A stretch of 59,373 nt of DNA from Pimelobacter simplex (GCA_016803235.1 JADCLI010000037.1:1-59373); one strand, 5' to 3'. Shown: positions 7,886 to 16,077, counted from the stretch's first letter. Notes: generated from the letters alone by a model not told the origin. A program made the numbers and translations.

Positions 7886-8131
7886 GTGCTGGTTCTCTCG
7901 CGTCGCATCGGCGAAAGCGTCGTCATCGGCGGCGGCTCGCCCGAGGCCGTCACGGTCACGGTCCTCGAGGTCCGGGGCGACGTCGTACGGATCGGCATCG
8001 ACGCTCCCCGCTCCGTCGCCGTGCACCGCGCCGAGCTCCTCGCCGAGCTCGCCGACGCCAACGCCGACGCCGCCTCGCCGCCCGAGGACGCCGTCGCCTC
8101 CCTCAGCGAGGCCCTGCGCTCGCGCAGCTGA
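7886..8131 (+). CDS. csrA: Carbon storage regulator CsrA (RNA-binding translational repressor)
   Basis: CsrA dimers bind GGA motifs in mRNA leaders and block ribosome access. The 81-residue product begins [16 protein letters not shown] and continues with [18 protein letters not shown], matching the five-strand CsrA fold including the conserved Leu4 and the RNA-contacting Arg in the Val-His-Arg-Ala-Glu-Leu motif. A tail of about 20 residues rich in Ala, Asp and Glu extends beyond the usual 60-residue core. It follows fliW by 17 bases and carries its own leaderless -10. The flagellin leader contains two GGA motifs, one inside the Shine-Dalgarno. Confidence 0.96.
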   Translation: MLVLSRRIGESVVIGGGSPEAVTVTVLEVRGDVVRIGIDAPRSVAVHRAELLAELADANADAASPPEDAVASLSEALRSRS

Positions 8132-8175
8132 TCGCCAGGGCTGCGCGCCGCCGCGGCCCTTCACCCCCGTCCCAC

Positions 8176-8188
8176 GGGACTAGGTCCC
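8176..8188. promoter_or_regulatory. Dyad GGGAC-N3-GTCCC upstream of cheA
   Basis: An inverted repeat in the 125-base gap between csrA and cheA, about 20 bases upstream of the proposed -35. It resembles the dyads at 4513-4526 and 14609-14618 and could be a response-regulator site; spacing differs by one base from the DosR box. Confidence 0.3.
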
Positions 8189-8205
8189 AACTCTCTTGAC
8201 TCGCC

Positions 8206-8232
8206 TCACCCGGCCCGGCGCAGAGCCGATGG
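8206..8232 (+). promoter_or_regulatory. Sigma-28-type promoter of cheA
   Basis: TCAC (8206-8209), 15 bases, then GCCGATGG (8225-8232). The -10 octamer matches the FliA consensus in its first six positions. It lies 24 bases before the cheA ATG, with the Shine-Dalgarno AAGGAGGG in between. Confidence 0.5.
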
Positions 8233-8256
8233 GGGAGCGAGCCTGAAGGAGGGCGG

Positions 8257-10494
8257 ATGGACGACGACGCCGAGATCATCGCCGAGTTCCTCGTGGAGTC
8301 CCACGAGAACCTCGACCAGCTCGACCGGGACTTGGTCGAGCTCGAGCAGCAGCCCGACTCGCGGGAGCGGCTGTCGAGCATCTTCCGCACGATCCACACG
8401 ATCAAGGGGACCAGCGGGTTCCTCGCCTTCAACCGGCTCGAGCAGCTGACCCACGTGGGGGAGACCCTGCTCTCGCGGCTGCGTGACGGCGAGGTCGTGA
8501 TGACGCCCCCGATCGCCGAGGGACTGCTCTCGATGGTCGACACCGTCCGCGCGCTGCTCGACGGCATCGAGCGCACTGGACGTGACACGGACCCGGCCGT
8601 CGACGTCGCGCCCGTCGTCGCGGTCATCGAGGGCCTGCTGGCGGCCGACTCGGTCACGGAGGAGCCGGACGTGTCCCCGGCGGCTCCCGCCGCGACCGAG
8701 CCGGCACCGCCGGTCGCGCCGGAGCCGGAGCCGGCGCCGGTCGCCGTCGAGCCGGAGCCGGTCGCTGTCGAGCCCGCCCCCACGCCCGAGCCGGCGCCCG
8801 AGCCGGCGCCCACGCCGGCGCCCACGGCCGACGAGCCCTGGGACGGCGTGGAGCGCCGGGTGGCGGTGGACGCGAGCGTCCGCGTCGACGTCGACCTCCT
8901 CGACGACCTGGTCGACCTGGTCGGCGAGCTGGTGCTCACCCGCAACCAGCTGCTGCAGCGCAGCCTCGGCTCTGCCGACGCGGAGCTGGTCCGCGCCAGC
9001 CAGCGGCTGGACCTGGTGGCCAGCGAGCTGCAGGAGTCGATCATGAAGACCCGCATGCAGCCGATCGGCCAGGTCTGGTCGAAGATGCCGCGGGTCGTGC
9101 GCGACCTGTCCCACCAGCTCGGCCGCGAGGTCGAGCTCGTCATGGAGGGCCACGAGACCGAGCTGGACCGCAGCCTCCTCGAGGCGGTCAAGGACCCGCT
9201 GACCCACCTGGTCCGCAACTCCCTCGACCACGGCATCGAGCCGCCCGACGTACGCCGCGCCGCCGGCAAGGACCCGAAGGGCACGCTGACGTTGCGGGCC
9301 TACCACGAGTCCGGTCAGGTGGTCGTCGAGATCGCCGACGACGGCAAGGGCATCGACCCCGCGACGATCGGCGCGGTCGCCGTCGAGCGCGGCGTCGTGA
9401 CCCGCGACCAGCTGGCCCGGATGGACGGCCGCGACGTGCTCGGCCTGATCTTCCGCCCCGGCTTCTCCACGGCCGCCGCGGTGTCGAACATCTCCGGTCG
9501 CGGCGTCGGGATGGACGTCGTGCGCACCAACATCGAGCGGATCGGCGGCAGCGTCGACGTCGCCTCCGAGCCCGGACGCGGTACGACGACCCGGGTCCGG
9601 ATCCCGCTGACGCTGGCCATCATCCCGGCGCTCGTGGTCGGGGAGGGCGGCGAGCGGTACGCGATCCCTCAGGCCAACCTGGTCGAGCTGGTGCGGATCG
9701 AGGGCGACGACCTGCGCCGCCAGGTCGAGGACCTCGCCGGGGCGCCGGTGCTACGGCTGCGCGGCAAGCTGCTGCCCCTGGTCTCCCTGGCGGAGACCCT
9801 CGGCGGCACCGCCGCCGCCGACGAGGCGCTCACGGTCGTCGTCCTGCAGTCCGACGACGTGCGCTTCGGCCTGTGCGTCTCGGAGGTGCACGACACCCAG
9901 GAGATCGTGGTCAAGCCGATCGGGCGCCAGCTCAAGGCACTGACCATGTACGCCGGCGCGACGATCATGGGCGACGGCCGGGTGGCCCTCATCCTCGACG
10001 TCGCCGGGATCGCCGGGACCATCGGCGTCGCCGCCACCCAGCAGGAGGCGGCGGACGGACGGGCCGTGGCGACCGACGACCGCACCGCGCTGCTGGTGCT
10101 CGAGGTCGCCGACGGGCGGCGGGCCGCGCTGCCGCTGGCCGCGGTCGCCCGGCTGGAGGAGTTCGGCCGGGACCGGGTGGAGCGCAGTGGGACGTCCGAG
10201 GTGGTGCAGTACCGCGACGGGATCCTGCCGCTGGTCCGGCTGGCCTCCGCGATCGGCCTGCCCGACACCAGCGACCAGGGCGAGCAGATCAGCGTCGTCG
10301 TGCACGAGACCAGCACGGCGGGCGGCGCGGTCGGCATCGTGATCGACAAGGTGCTCGACGTCGTCGAGGTCACGGTCAGCTCGAGCGAGGTCGGCCGTCG
10401 TACCGGCGTCACCGGCAGCGCCATCGTCCAGGACCGGGTCACCGACCTGGTCGACCTCGAGGCCGTCGTGGCCCGATCGGGGGTGCCCGCATGA
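8257..10494 (+). CDS. cheA: Chemotaxis histidine kinase CheA with two C-terminal CheW-like domains
   Basis: CheA autophosphorylates in receptor arrays and passes phosphate to CheY. The 745-residue product has: an HPt (P1) domain with phospho-acceptor His47 in TIHTIKGTSGF; a Pro/Glu/Ala linker (about 140-205) where the P2 CheY-docking domain normally sits; a P3 dimerisation region; and a P4 kinase domain with the N box (HLVRNSLDHGIE), G1 (DDGKGID), F box (FRPGFSTA) and G2 (GRGVGMDVV). Two P5/CheW-like domains follow (about 460-595 and 610-745), one more than usual; the second ends with the Asp-Arg-Val-Thr-Asp-Leu-Val-Asp-Leu stretch. Strong AAGGAGGG before ATG 8257. Overlaps cheW by four bases. 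Confidence 0.95.
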   Translation: MDDDAEIIAEFLVESHENLDQLDRDLVELEQQPDSRERLSSIFRTIHTIKGTSGFLAFNRLEQLTHVGETLLSRLRDGEVVMTPPIAEGLLSMVDTVRALLDGIERTGRDTDPAVDVAPVVAVIEGLLAADSVTEEPDVSPAAPAATEPAPPVAPEPEPAPVAVEPEPVAVEPAPTPEPAPEPAPTPAPTADEPWDGVERRVAVDASVRVDVDLLDDLVDLVGELVLTRNQLLQRSLGSADAELVRASQRLDLVASELQESIMKTRMQPIGQVWSKMPRVVRDLSHQLGREVELVMEGHETELDRSLLEAVKDPLTHLVRNSLDHGIEPPDVRRAAGKDPKGTLTLRAYHESGQVVVEIADDGKGIDPATIGAVAVERGVVTRDQLARMDGRDVLGLIFRPGFSTAAAVSNISGRGVGMDVVRTNIERIGGSVDVASEPGRGTTTRVRIPLTLAIIPALVVGEGGERYAIPQANLVELVRIEGDDLRRQVEDLAGAPVLRLRGKLLPLVSLAETLGGTAAADEALTVVVLQSDDVRFGLCVSEVHDTQEIVVKPIGRQLKALTMYAGATIMGDGRVALILDVAGIAGTIGVAATQQEAADGRAVATDDRTALLVLEVADGRRAALPLAAVARLEEFGRDRVERSGTSEVVQYRDGILPLVRLASAIGLPDTSDQGEQISVVVHETSTAGGAVGIVIDKVLDVVEVTVSSSEVGRRTGVTGSAIVQDRVTDLVDLEAVVARSGVPA

Positions 10495-10973
10495 CCACCG
10501 TGACCACCACGGCGATCCGCACGGCCGAGCAGTACTGCACCTTCTGGGTGGCGGGCCTGTTCTTCGGCGTCGCCGTCGACGAGGTGCAGGAGGTGCTGCG
10601 GCGCCAGCCGATGACACCGGTGCCGCGTGCGGACCGCGCCGTCACCGGCCTGATCAACCTGCGCGGCCAGATCGTCACCGCCGTCGACCTGCGGGTCCGC
10701 CTCGGGCTGCCCGACCGGGAGGGCGACGAGCTCCCCATGAACGTGATCGTGCGCAGCCGCGGCGAGGTGGTCAGCCTCCTCGTCGACGACATCGGCGACG
10801 TGATCGACACCGCGGGCGTCGACCCGCAACCCGCGCCGTCGACCATGCCCCGCGCGGTCCAGGACGTCGTCCGCGGCGTCCGCCCCCTGCCCGAGTCCAT
10901 CCTGCTCGTCCTCGACGCCGACCGCGCGGTCGACGTCTCGACCACACCTGACACCACCGGAGGAAACCCGTGA
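10491..10973 (+). CDS. cheW: Chemotaxis coupling protein CheW
   Basis: CheW links chemoreceptors to CheA in the array. The 160-residue product is a single CheW domain with the conserved VDEVQEVLRR, TGLINLRGQIVTAVDLRVRLG and VSLLVDDIGDVID segments. ATG 10491 was chosen because it overlaps the cheA TGA (ATGA) and gives a normal length; the frame is open far upstream only as an antiparallel shadow of cheA. Its TGA overlaps the GTG of the chemoreceptor gene, so cheA-cheW-mcp is a coupled operon. No cheY, cheB or cheR was found in the window. Confidence 0.94.
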   Translation: MTTVTTTAIRTAEQYCTFWVAGLFFGVAVDEVQEVLRRQPMTPVPRADRAVTGLINLRGQIVTAVDLRVRLGLPDREGDELPMNVIVRSRGEVVSLLVDDIGDVIDTAGVDPQPAPSTMPRAVQDVVRGVRPLPESILLVLDADRAVDVSTTPDTTGGNP

Positions 10974-11420
10974 CCGAGACCCTGGACCCGCCGGTGAACG
11001 GCACCGGCTCCGCGACCACCCGCAAGACCCGCACCGCGCCGGCGCCCGCCGTCGACTACGCGCTGTACGACGCCCTCGACACCGGCGCCTTCGTCGTCGG
11101 ACCCGACTACCGGGTGCAGTTCGTCAACCGCCAGGCCCGGGCCGAGCTCGCCGCCGGCGGTCCCGGCATCCCCGAGATCGACCCGGACACCCTGATCGGT
11201 GTCTCCTTCGAGGCGATCTACGTGCACCCGGAGCTCGGCACCGGGGTCACCGCGACCGCCGAGCACCTGCCGCTGACCGACCGCGTCGCCACCGAGTTCA
11301 CGACGCACGACGCCTCGTTCACCGCGATCCAGGACGGCGCCGGGCGGTACGTCGGCGCGCTGGTCACCTTCGAGAACGTCACCGAGAAGCTGCGGATCGA
11401 GCAGCAGATGGCGATCGCCA

Positions 11421-11530
11421 CCTCGATGATGGAGAACAGCCCGACGAACATGATGTTCGCGGACCGCGACTTCGTCCTCGATGATGGAGAACAGCCCGAC
11501 GAACATGATGTTCGCGGACCGCGACTTCGT
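11421..11530 (+). repeat. Perfect 55-bp tandem duplication inside the chemoreceptor gene
   Basis: Bases 11421-11475 and 11476-11530 are identical and abut. A third identical copy is at 11836-11890, at the same place in the next PAS repeat. Fifty-five is not a multiple of three, so the duplication shifts the frame of the receptor. Confidence 0.95.
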
Positions 11531-12195
11531 CATCCAGTACATGAACCCGGCGTCGCTGAACACCCTGCGCAGCCTGGAGGGCGTGCTGCCCGTCAAGGCC
11601 GACGAGGTGGTCGGCTCGAGCCTCGACGTGTTCCACAAGAACCCGGCGTACCAGCGCGGGCTGCTGGCCACCGCCGAGCACCTGCCGCGGCGAGCGAACA
11701 TCCAGGTGGGCGACCAGACGCTCGACCTGCTGGTCAGCGCCATCACCGACGCGAGCGGTGAGTACGTCGGCGCGATGGCGACGTGGGAGGTCATCACCGA
11801 GCGGGTCCGGATGGAGCAGGAGGTCGCCCGGGTGACCTCGATGATGGAGAACAGCCCGACGAACATGATGTTCGCGGACCGCGACTTCGTGATCCGCTAC
11901 ATGAACCCGGCCTCGCTGAACACCCTGCGCGGCCTCGAGGGCTCGCTGCCCGTGAAGGCCGACGAGGTCGTCGGCTCGAGCCTCGACGTGTTCCACAAGA
12001 ACCCGGCGTACCAGCGCGGCCTGCTGGCCACCGCCGAGCACCTGCCGCGGCGCGCCGACATCAAGGTCGGCGAGGAGACTCTCGACCTGCTGGTCAGCGC
12101 GATCACCGACGGCAACGGCGACTACATCGGCGCGATGGCGACCTGGGAGGTCATCACCGACCGACTCCGGATCCAGCGCGAGAGCGCCGAGGCGG
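11476..12195 (+). repeat. Two direct 360-bp PAS-domain repeats
   Basis: The segments starting at 11476 and 11836 are 360 bases (120 codons) long and encode almost the same PAS domain ([49 protein letters not shown]). The DNA itself is very similar, including long identical tracts, which points to a recent in-frame domain duplication and offers substrate for slippage or misassembly. Confidence 0.9.
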
Positions 12196-13681
12196 CCGCC
12201 GACACCTCGGCCGTCAACAAGATCCTGTCCGGCCTCGGTGCGGCGACCGACGTGGACGTTGCCGTCCAGGTCACCCTCGACACCGTGCGCGGCGAGTTCG
12301 GGTGGGCGTACGGCTCCTACTGGACCGTCGACCCCACCGACCGGCTGCTGAAGTTCGACCGCGAGTCCGGCGACGCCGGCCCCGAGTTCCGCCAGGTCAC
12401 CCTGCAGGCGTCCTTCGCCGAGGGCACCGGCCTGTCCGGTCGGGCCTGGGCGCAGCGCGACCTGTACTTCACCCCGGACATCGGCGAGATGACCGACTGC
12501 GTGCGGGCGCCCGTCGCCCAGCGCGTGGGCGTGAAGTCGGGCGTGTGCTTCCCGGTCGTCGTCGACGGCGAGGTCGTCGGCACCATGGACTTCTTCGCCA
12601 CCGAGACCCTGCAGCCGAGCCCCCAGCGTCTCGACGCCCTGCGCAACGTCGGGCGCCTCCTCTCGGAGACCATCGGCCGGATCAACCGCGAGCTCGCGGA
12701 GCGCGAGGCGGCCGCCGTGCTCGCCGGCAAGGTCGCCCAGATCCTCGACGTCGTCTCCGCGGCCGCCGCCGGGGACCTGACCCGCGAGCTCGACATCGAG
12801 GGCGACGACGCGGTCGGCCAGGTCGCCGACGGGCTGCGCGCGCTGATGGGCACCCTGCGCTCCAGCATGGGCAACATCAGCGGCGCCGCCGAGACCCTCG
12901 GCGCCGCCGCCACCCAGCTCACCTCGCTGGCCGAAGGCATGGGCGAGGGCGCCTCGACGACGTCCGACCGTGCGGCCTCGGCGTCGAGCGCGTCGGTGCA
13001 GGTGTCGGCGTCGATCCAGACCGTCGCGACCGCGGCGGAGGAGATGACGGCGTCCATCCGCGAGATCGCCAAGAACGCCACCGAGGCCGCGACCGTCGCC
13101 ACCGACGCCGTCACCGTCGCCTCCGAGGCGCAGGGCACCGTCGCGTCGCTGGGCGAGTCGTCGGCCGAGATCGGCCAGGTCATCAAGGTGATCACCTCGA
13201 TCGCCCAGCAGACCAACCTGCTCGCCCTCAACGCCACCATCGAGGCCGCCCGCGCCGGTGACGCCGGCAAGGGCTTCGCGGTCGTCGCCAACGAGGTCAA
13301 GGAGCTGGCCAAGGAGACCGCCAAGGCGACCGAGGAGATCGGCCAGAAGATCGAGGCGATCCAGAGTGACACCCAAGGTGCCGTCTCCGCGATCAGCCGG
13401 ATCGCCGACGTCATCGCGCGGATCAACGACATCCAGTCGACGATCGCCTCCGCGGTGGAGGAGCAGACCGCCACCACCAACGAGATCGCCCGCTCGGTCA
13501 CCGAGGCCGCCGCCGGCGCCAACGGCATCGCCGAGGACGTCACCCAGGTCGCCACCGCCGCCGCCGAGACCCGGGAGGGCGCCCAGAACACGCTCACCTC
13601 GGCCACCGAGCTCACCGGCGTCGCCTCCGAGCTGCGGGACATGGTGGGGCGCTTCCAGCTCTGAGCGGGGGCCCCTCCGCG

Positions 13682-13723
13682 CAAGCGCAGGAATCGCCGG
13701 TCGACCGGCGATTCCTGCGCTTG
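13682..13723 (+). terminator. Perfect 42-bp palindrome after the chemoreceptor gene
   Basis: Bases 13682-13702 are the exact reverse complement of 13703-13723. With a few loop bases it forms a stem of about 19 bp, 18 bases after the receptor stop codon. It is unusually long and AT-containing for this genome, and being symmetric could terminate both converging transcripts. Confidence 0.75.
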
Positions 13724-13757
13724 TCGCGTGTTGCAACGCCCGACAAGCGCATGGAAA

Positions 13758-13787
13758 CCCCCGCCCCTGTGACGCATGGGGCGGGGG
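13758..13787 (-). terminator. Hairpin after the response-regulator gene
   Basis: CCCCCGCCCC (13758-13767) and GGGGCGGGGG (13778-13787) are inverted repeats around a 10-base loop, 20 bases beyond the stop of the minus-strand regulator. With the palindrome at 13682-13723 it separates two converging genes. Confidence 0.65.
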
Positions 13788-13807
13788 TGACGTACGTCGA
13801 AGCAGGC

Positions 13808-14524
13808 TCAGCCCACGCGGCGGTCCGCAGCGGGCGCCACCGAGCCGAGCGGCGTACCGGCGGTCGGCGCCGAGCCCTCCGCCCCGCGCAGCCGTACGGC
13901 GAGCAGCGCGGCCTGGGTGCGGTGCTGGAGGCCGAGCCGGGAGAGCAGGCCCGTGACGTGGTTCTTGACGGTCTTCTCGGCGAGGTAGAGCTTCTCGGCG
14001 ATCTGCCGGTTGGTCATGCCCTCGGCGATGAGGAAGAAGATCTTGCGCTGCTGCGGGGTGAGCTCGCAGATGACGTCGAGCGACTTGCGCTGCATCTCCA
14101 TCTGCTCGACGACGCGGTTGGCGACGGCGGGGTCGATGAGCGAGTGGCCGCCGGCGACGAGCTTGATGCCGTTGAGGAGTGAGTTGCCCTCGATCTTCTT
14201 CAGCACGTAGCCGGACGCGCCCGCGAGGATCGCGGCGGAGATGGCGTCGGGGTCGTCGTAGGTCGTGAGGATCAGCGCCTTGATGTTCGGGTCGACCGAG
14301 CGCATCTCGCGGCAGATGTCGACGCCGGTGCCGTCCGACAGGTTGGCGTCGAGGACCGCGATGTCGGGCCGCAGCTGGAGGATCTCGCGGAGCGCGACGG
14401 TGGCGCTGCCGGACTGGCCCACCACCTCGAGCTCGGGGTCGGTCGCGAGCAGGCTCGCCACACCCCGGCGGACGACCTCGTGGTCGTCGACGATGTAGAC
14501 GCGGATCGGATTCTCGGCTGTCAC
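13808..14524 (-). CDS. NarL/DosR-family two-component response regulator
   Basis: A phosphorylation-activated DNA-binding regulator. The product of about 238 residues has a receiver domain (Asp13, Asp14, phospho-acceptor Asp59 in AVLDANLSDG, Thr87 and Lys109 switch residues in LILTTYDD and GYVLKK) and a LuxR-type helix-turn-helix (GMTNRQIAEKLYLAEKTVKNHV, about residues 170-192). The GVASLLATDPELEVVGQSGS, AAILAGASGYVLK and LAEKTVKNHV segments read like DosR/DevR. GTG 14524 was preferred (GGAG about 10 bases upstream); GTG 14548 is an in-frame alternative. No partner kinase is adjacent. Position beside the chemotaxis operon and GGAC/GTCC dyads at 4513, 8176 and 14609 suggest, without proof, that it acts on motility genes. 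Confidence 0.88.
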   Translation of the reverse strand: MTAENPIRVYIVDDHEVVRRGVASLLATDPELEVVGQSGSATVALREILQLRPDIAVLDANLSDGTGVDICREMRSVDPNIKALILTTYDDPDAISAAILAGASGYVLKKIEGNSLLNGIKLVAGGHSLIDPAVANRVVEQMEMQRKSLDVICELTPQQRKIFFLIAEGMTNRQIAEKLYLAEKTVKNHVTGLLSRLGLQHRTQAALLAVRLRGAEGSAPTAGTPLGSVAPAADRRVG

Positions 14525-14601
14525 GGTAAAGATTCTCCAACGTGGCACGCCGATGGTCGATCCCTTCGGGACAGGTCCGGCCGGAGGATCTGATGGAGTG
14601 G

Positions 14602-14625
14602 CCCGGAAGGACTAGTCCGTCCGGG
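14602..14625. promoter_or_regulatory. 24-bp imperfect palindrome with core GGACTAGTCC before the response regulator
   Basis: Outer arms CCCGGA/TCCGGG and a perfect inner GGACTAGTCC (14609-14618) with one mismatched pair between them. It lies 78 bases upstream of the regulator's start and 23 bases after the stop of the upstream minus-strand gene. It may be an autoregulatory operator or the terminator of that gene. Confidence 0.4.
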
Positions 14626-14647
14626 TCGAACGTGGCTCAGTGCGGGG

Positions 14648-15064
14648 TCACCGAGCCAACAGGTCGGCCAGTGCGGCCGTGACGTCACGCTCGCTGCGCC
14701 GCAGCTCGGCGAGCAGGGCGACGATGTCCTGGGTGGTCAGCCGCTCGTCGGTCGTCGGCGGCGCGAGGCACTCGGCGGCCTCCGCGGCGGTGATCCGGGT
14801 GCCGATCTCGAGCCGGTACGACGTGTCGGCGAGCTCGAACGCGATGTCGGCGACGACCGCGGTGAAGTGCTCGTCGGCCTCGGGGTCGTGGAGGACCAGG
14901 TGCTCGCCGGGCTCGAGGCCACGCCGCAGGCCCGCGCCGGTGTGGCTGACCGCGAGCGAACGGCTGCGCCGGGTGAAGGGGCTGAGCGCCACCATGATCT
15001 GCTCCACCGCGACCTCCGCCGGGACCCAGGGGCGCCGGGTGCGCCCCCCACACACTGTCAACAC
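14648..15064 (-). CDS. Conserved-looking protein of unknown function
   Basis: No family was recognised. From GTG 15064 the product has 138 residues: a basic start, a probable beta-rich core (ARG-Arg-Ser-Arg-Ser-Leu-Ala-Val-Ser-His-Thr-Gly-Ala-Gly-Leu-Arg-Arg-Gly, then Asp-Glu-His-Phe-Thr-Ala-Val-Val-Ala-Asp-Ile) and a C-terminal helix with Asp-Ile-Val-Ala-Leu-Leu-Ala-Glu-Leu-Arg-Arg. There is no signal or membrane segment. The start is uncertain: the frame opens at ATG 15124, but neither start has a good Shine-Dalgarno. It stands between the response regulator (same strand, 124 bases on) and the divergent SigB-type sigma gene, so a link to either is possible. Confidence 0.55.
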   Translation of the reverse strand: MLTVCGGRTRRPWVPAEVAVEQIMVALSPFTRRSRSLAVSHTGAGLRRGLEPGEHLVLHDPEADEHFTAVVADIAFELADTSYRLEIGTRITAAEAAECLAPPTTDERLTTQDIVALLAELRRSERDVTAALADLLAR

Positions 15065-15152
15065 CGGTGAGCCCCGACCGTTACGGCGAACCCGGTCCTC
15101 TCGTGGATAGTCCGTTCGGACCATGCCCGATGACTATTCGGGGTGGCGACCC

Positions 15153-15178
15153 GTATGGGTTCGCGCTAGGTTGGGTAG
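15153..15178 (+). promoter_or_regulatory. SigB-type promoter of the sigma gene (possible autoregulation)
   Basis: GTAT (15153-15156), 16 bases, then GGGTAG (15173-15178), close to the Streptomyces SigB consensus GNNT-N14-16-GGGTA(C/T) and to mycobacterial SigF sites. It is 62 bases before the GTG start. Self-activation is common for this sigma family. Confidence 0.45.
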
Positions 15179-15240
15179 CGACGCATCAGACATGTGGCCA
15201 AGCCCACCGCCACACCGCTCTCGAAGTTCGGGAGTAACAA

Positions 15241-16071
15241 GTGTCCACCGCATCGATTCCCACCATTCCCCACCGTTCCACCGCTTCATCCACCGGCCAG
15301 GTCAGCTCCGCCGAACGCAAGGCGCGAACCGCAGAGCTGCTGGCGAAGGCCCGGGAGTGTCCACCAGGGGAGCGGGACGATCTCTTGCAAGAGGTCATCG
15401 TCCTCAACATCCCCGTGGCGCGCACGCTCGCCGCTCGCTACCGCAACCGCGGACAGTCCGCCGACGAGCTCGAGCAGGTCGCCTGCCTCGCGCTCACCCG
15501 CGCGGTGCAGTCCTTCGACCCGGAGCGCGGTGACGACCTGCTGGTCTTCGCGGTGCCGAGCATCCTGGGCGAGCTCAAGCGGCACTTCCGCTCGGCCGCC
15601 TGGGCGGTCCGGCCGCCGCGCCGGCTCCAGGAGATCCGTCCGCGCGTGGTCGCCGCCGAGGAGGAGCTGGCCCAGCACCTCGGACGGCCGCCGACGCCCC
15701 AGGAGCTCGCCGACGAGCTCGACTGCCCGATCGCGGAGGTGGAGGAGGCGCTCTCGTGCGGCGACCTGGCGCACGCCGCCTCGCTCGACGAGCCGGTCGC
15801 CGCGACGGGCAGCCCGCTCGGCGACCTGCTGCCGACGGTCGACCCCGGCTTCGACCACAGCGAGGCCGTGGCCATGCTGGGTCCGGCCTGCCGCAAGCTC
15901 AAGCCGCGCGATCGCCGCATCCTCCAGATGCGGTTCTACGAGCAGCGCACCCAGCAGGAGATCGCCGACGAGCTCGGCGTGACCCAGGTGCAGGTCTCCC
16001 GGCTGCTCCAGCGGATCTTCACGGACCTGCGCCGCGCCGTCGGCGTGGATCTGAAGCCGCGCGCAGCCTGA
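15241..16071 (+). CDS. SigB/SigF-family alternative sigma factor
   Basis: Group 3 sigma factors of this type direct general-stress transcription. The 276-residue product has region 2 (LLQEVIVLNIPVARTLAARY, then RNRGQSADELEQVACLALTRAV, SFDPERGDDLLVFAVPSILGELKRHFRSAAW), region 3 (VRPPRRLQEIRPRV, GRPPTPQELADELDCPIAEV) and region 4 (LKPRDRRILQMRFYEQRTQQ, EIADELGVTQVQVSRLLQRI). The Gly-Glu-Leu-Lys-Arg-His-Phe motif and overall length match SigB/SigF. GTG 15241 has GGGAG 10 bases upstream. No anti-sigma gene is adjacent; the STAS protein at 24371 is a possible but distant network member. Similar GGGTA promoters precede five transcription units nearby. Confidence 0.92.
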   Translation: MSTASIPTIPHRSTASSTGQVSSAERKARTAELLAKARECPPGERDDLLQEVIVLNIPVARTLAARYRNRGQSADELEQVACLALTRAVQSFDPERGDDLLVFAVPSILGELKRHFRSAAWAVRPPRRLQEIRPRVVAAEEELAQHLGRPPTPQELADELDCPIAEVEEALSCGDLAHAASLDEPVAATGSPLGDLLPTVDPGFDHSEAVAMLGPACRKLKPRDRRILQMRFYEQRTQQEIADELGVTQVQVSRLLQRIFTDLRRAVGVDLKPRAA

Positions 16072-16077
16072 CCGGAC

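Larger units (their letters stand above)
10970..13664 (+). pseudogene. Soluble PAS-PAS-PAS-GAF chemoreceptor (MCP), frame broken by a 55-bp tandem duplication
   Basis: Frame 1 (GTG 10970, stop 11761) encodes an N-terminal PAS domain and the first residues of a second, up to MFADRDFV, then runs into nonsense. Frame 2 (from 11481 to TGA 13662-13664) encodes two nearly identical 120-residue PAS repeats, a GAF domain (about [20 protein letters not shown] onward), a HAMP-like segment and a full methyl-accepting signalling domain with the tip [20 protein letters not shown]. No membrane segment is present, so this is a cytoplasmic receptor. An exact 55-base duplication (11421-11475, 11476-11530) causes the shift; removing one copy gives one uninterrupted 879-codon frame. 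No Shine-Dalgarno precedes ATG 11481. It may be a true mutation, a reversible switch or an assembly error at the PAS repeats. Confidence 0.88.

Noticed and set aside
8132..8256. A separate small gene between csrA and cheA
   Set aside because: No frame with a start and Shine-Dalgarno; the space is accounted for by a dyad, the sigma-28 promoter and the cheA ribosome-binding site.
11379..14540. Minus-strand frame of more than 1000 codons antisense to the chemoreceptor
   Set aside because: Composed of Gly/Arg/Asp/Leu-rich low-complexity sequence typical of antisense shadows in GC-rich DNA; the sense frame encodes recognisable PAS, GAF and MCP domains.
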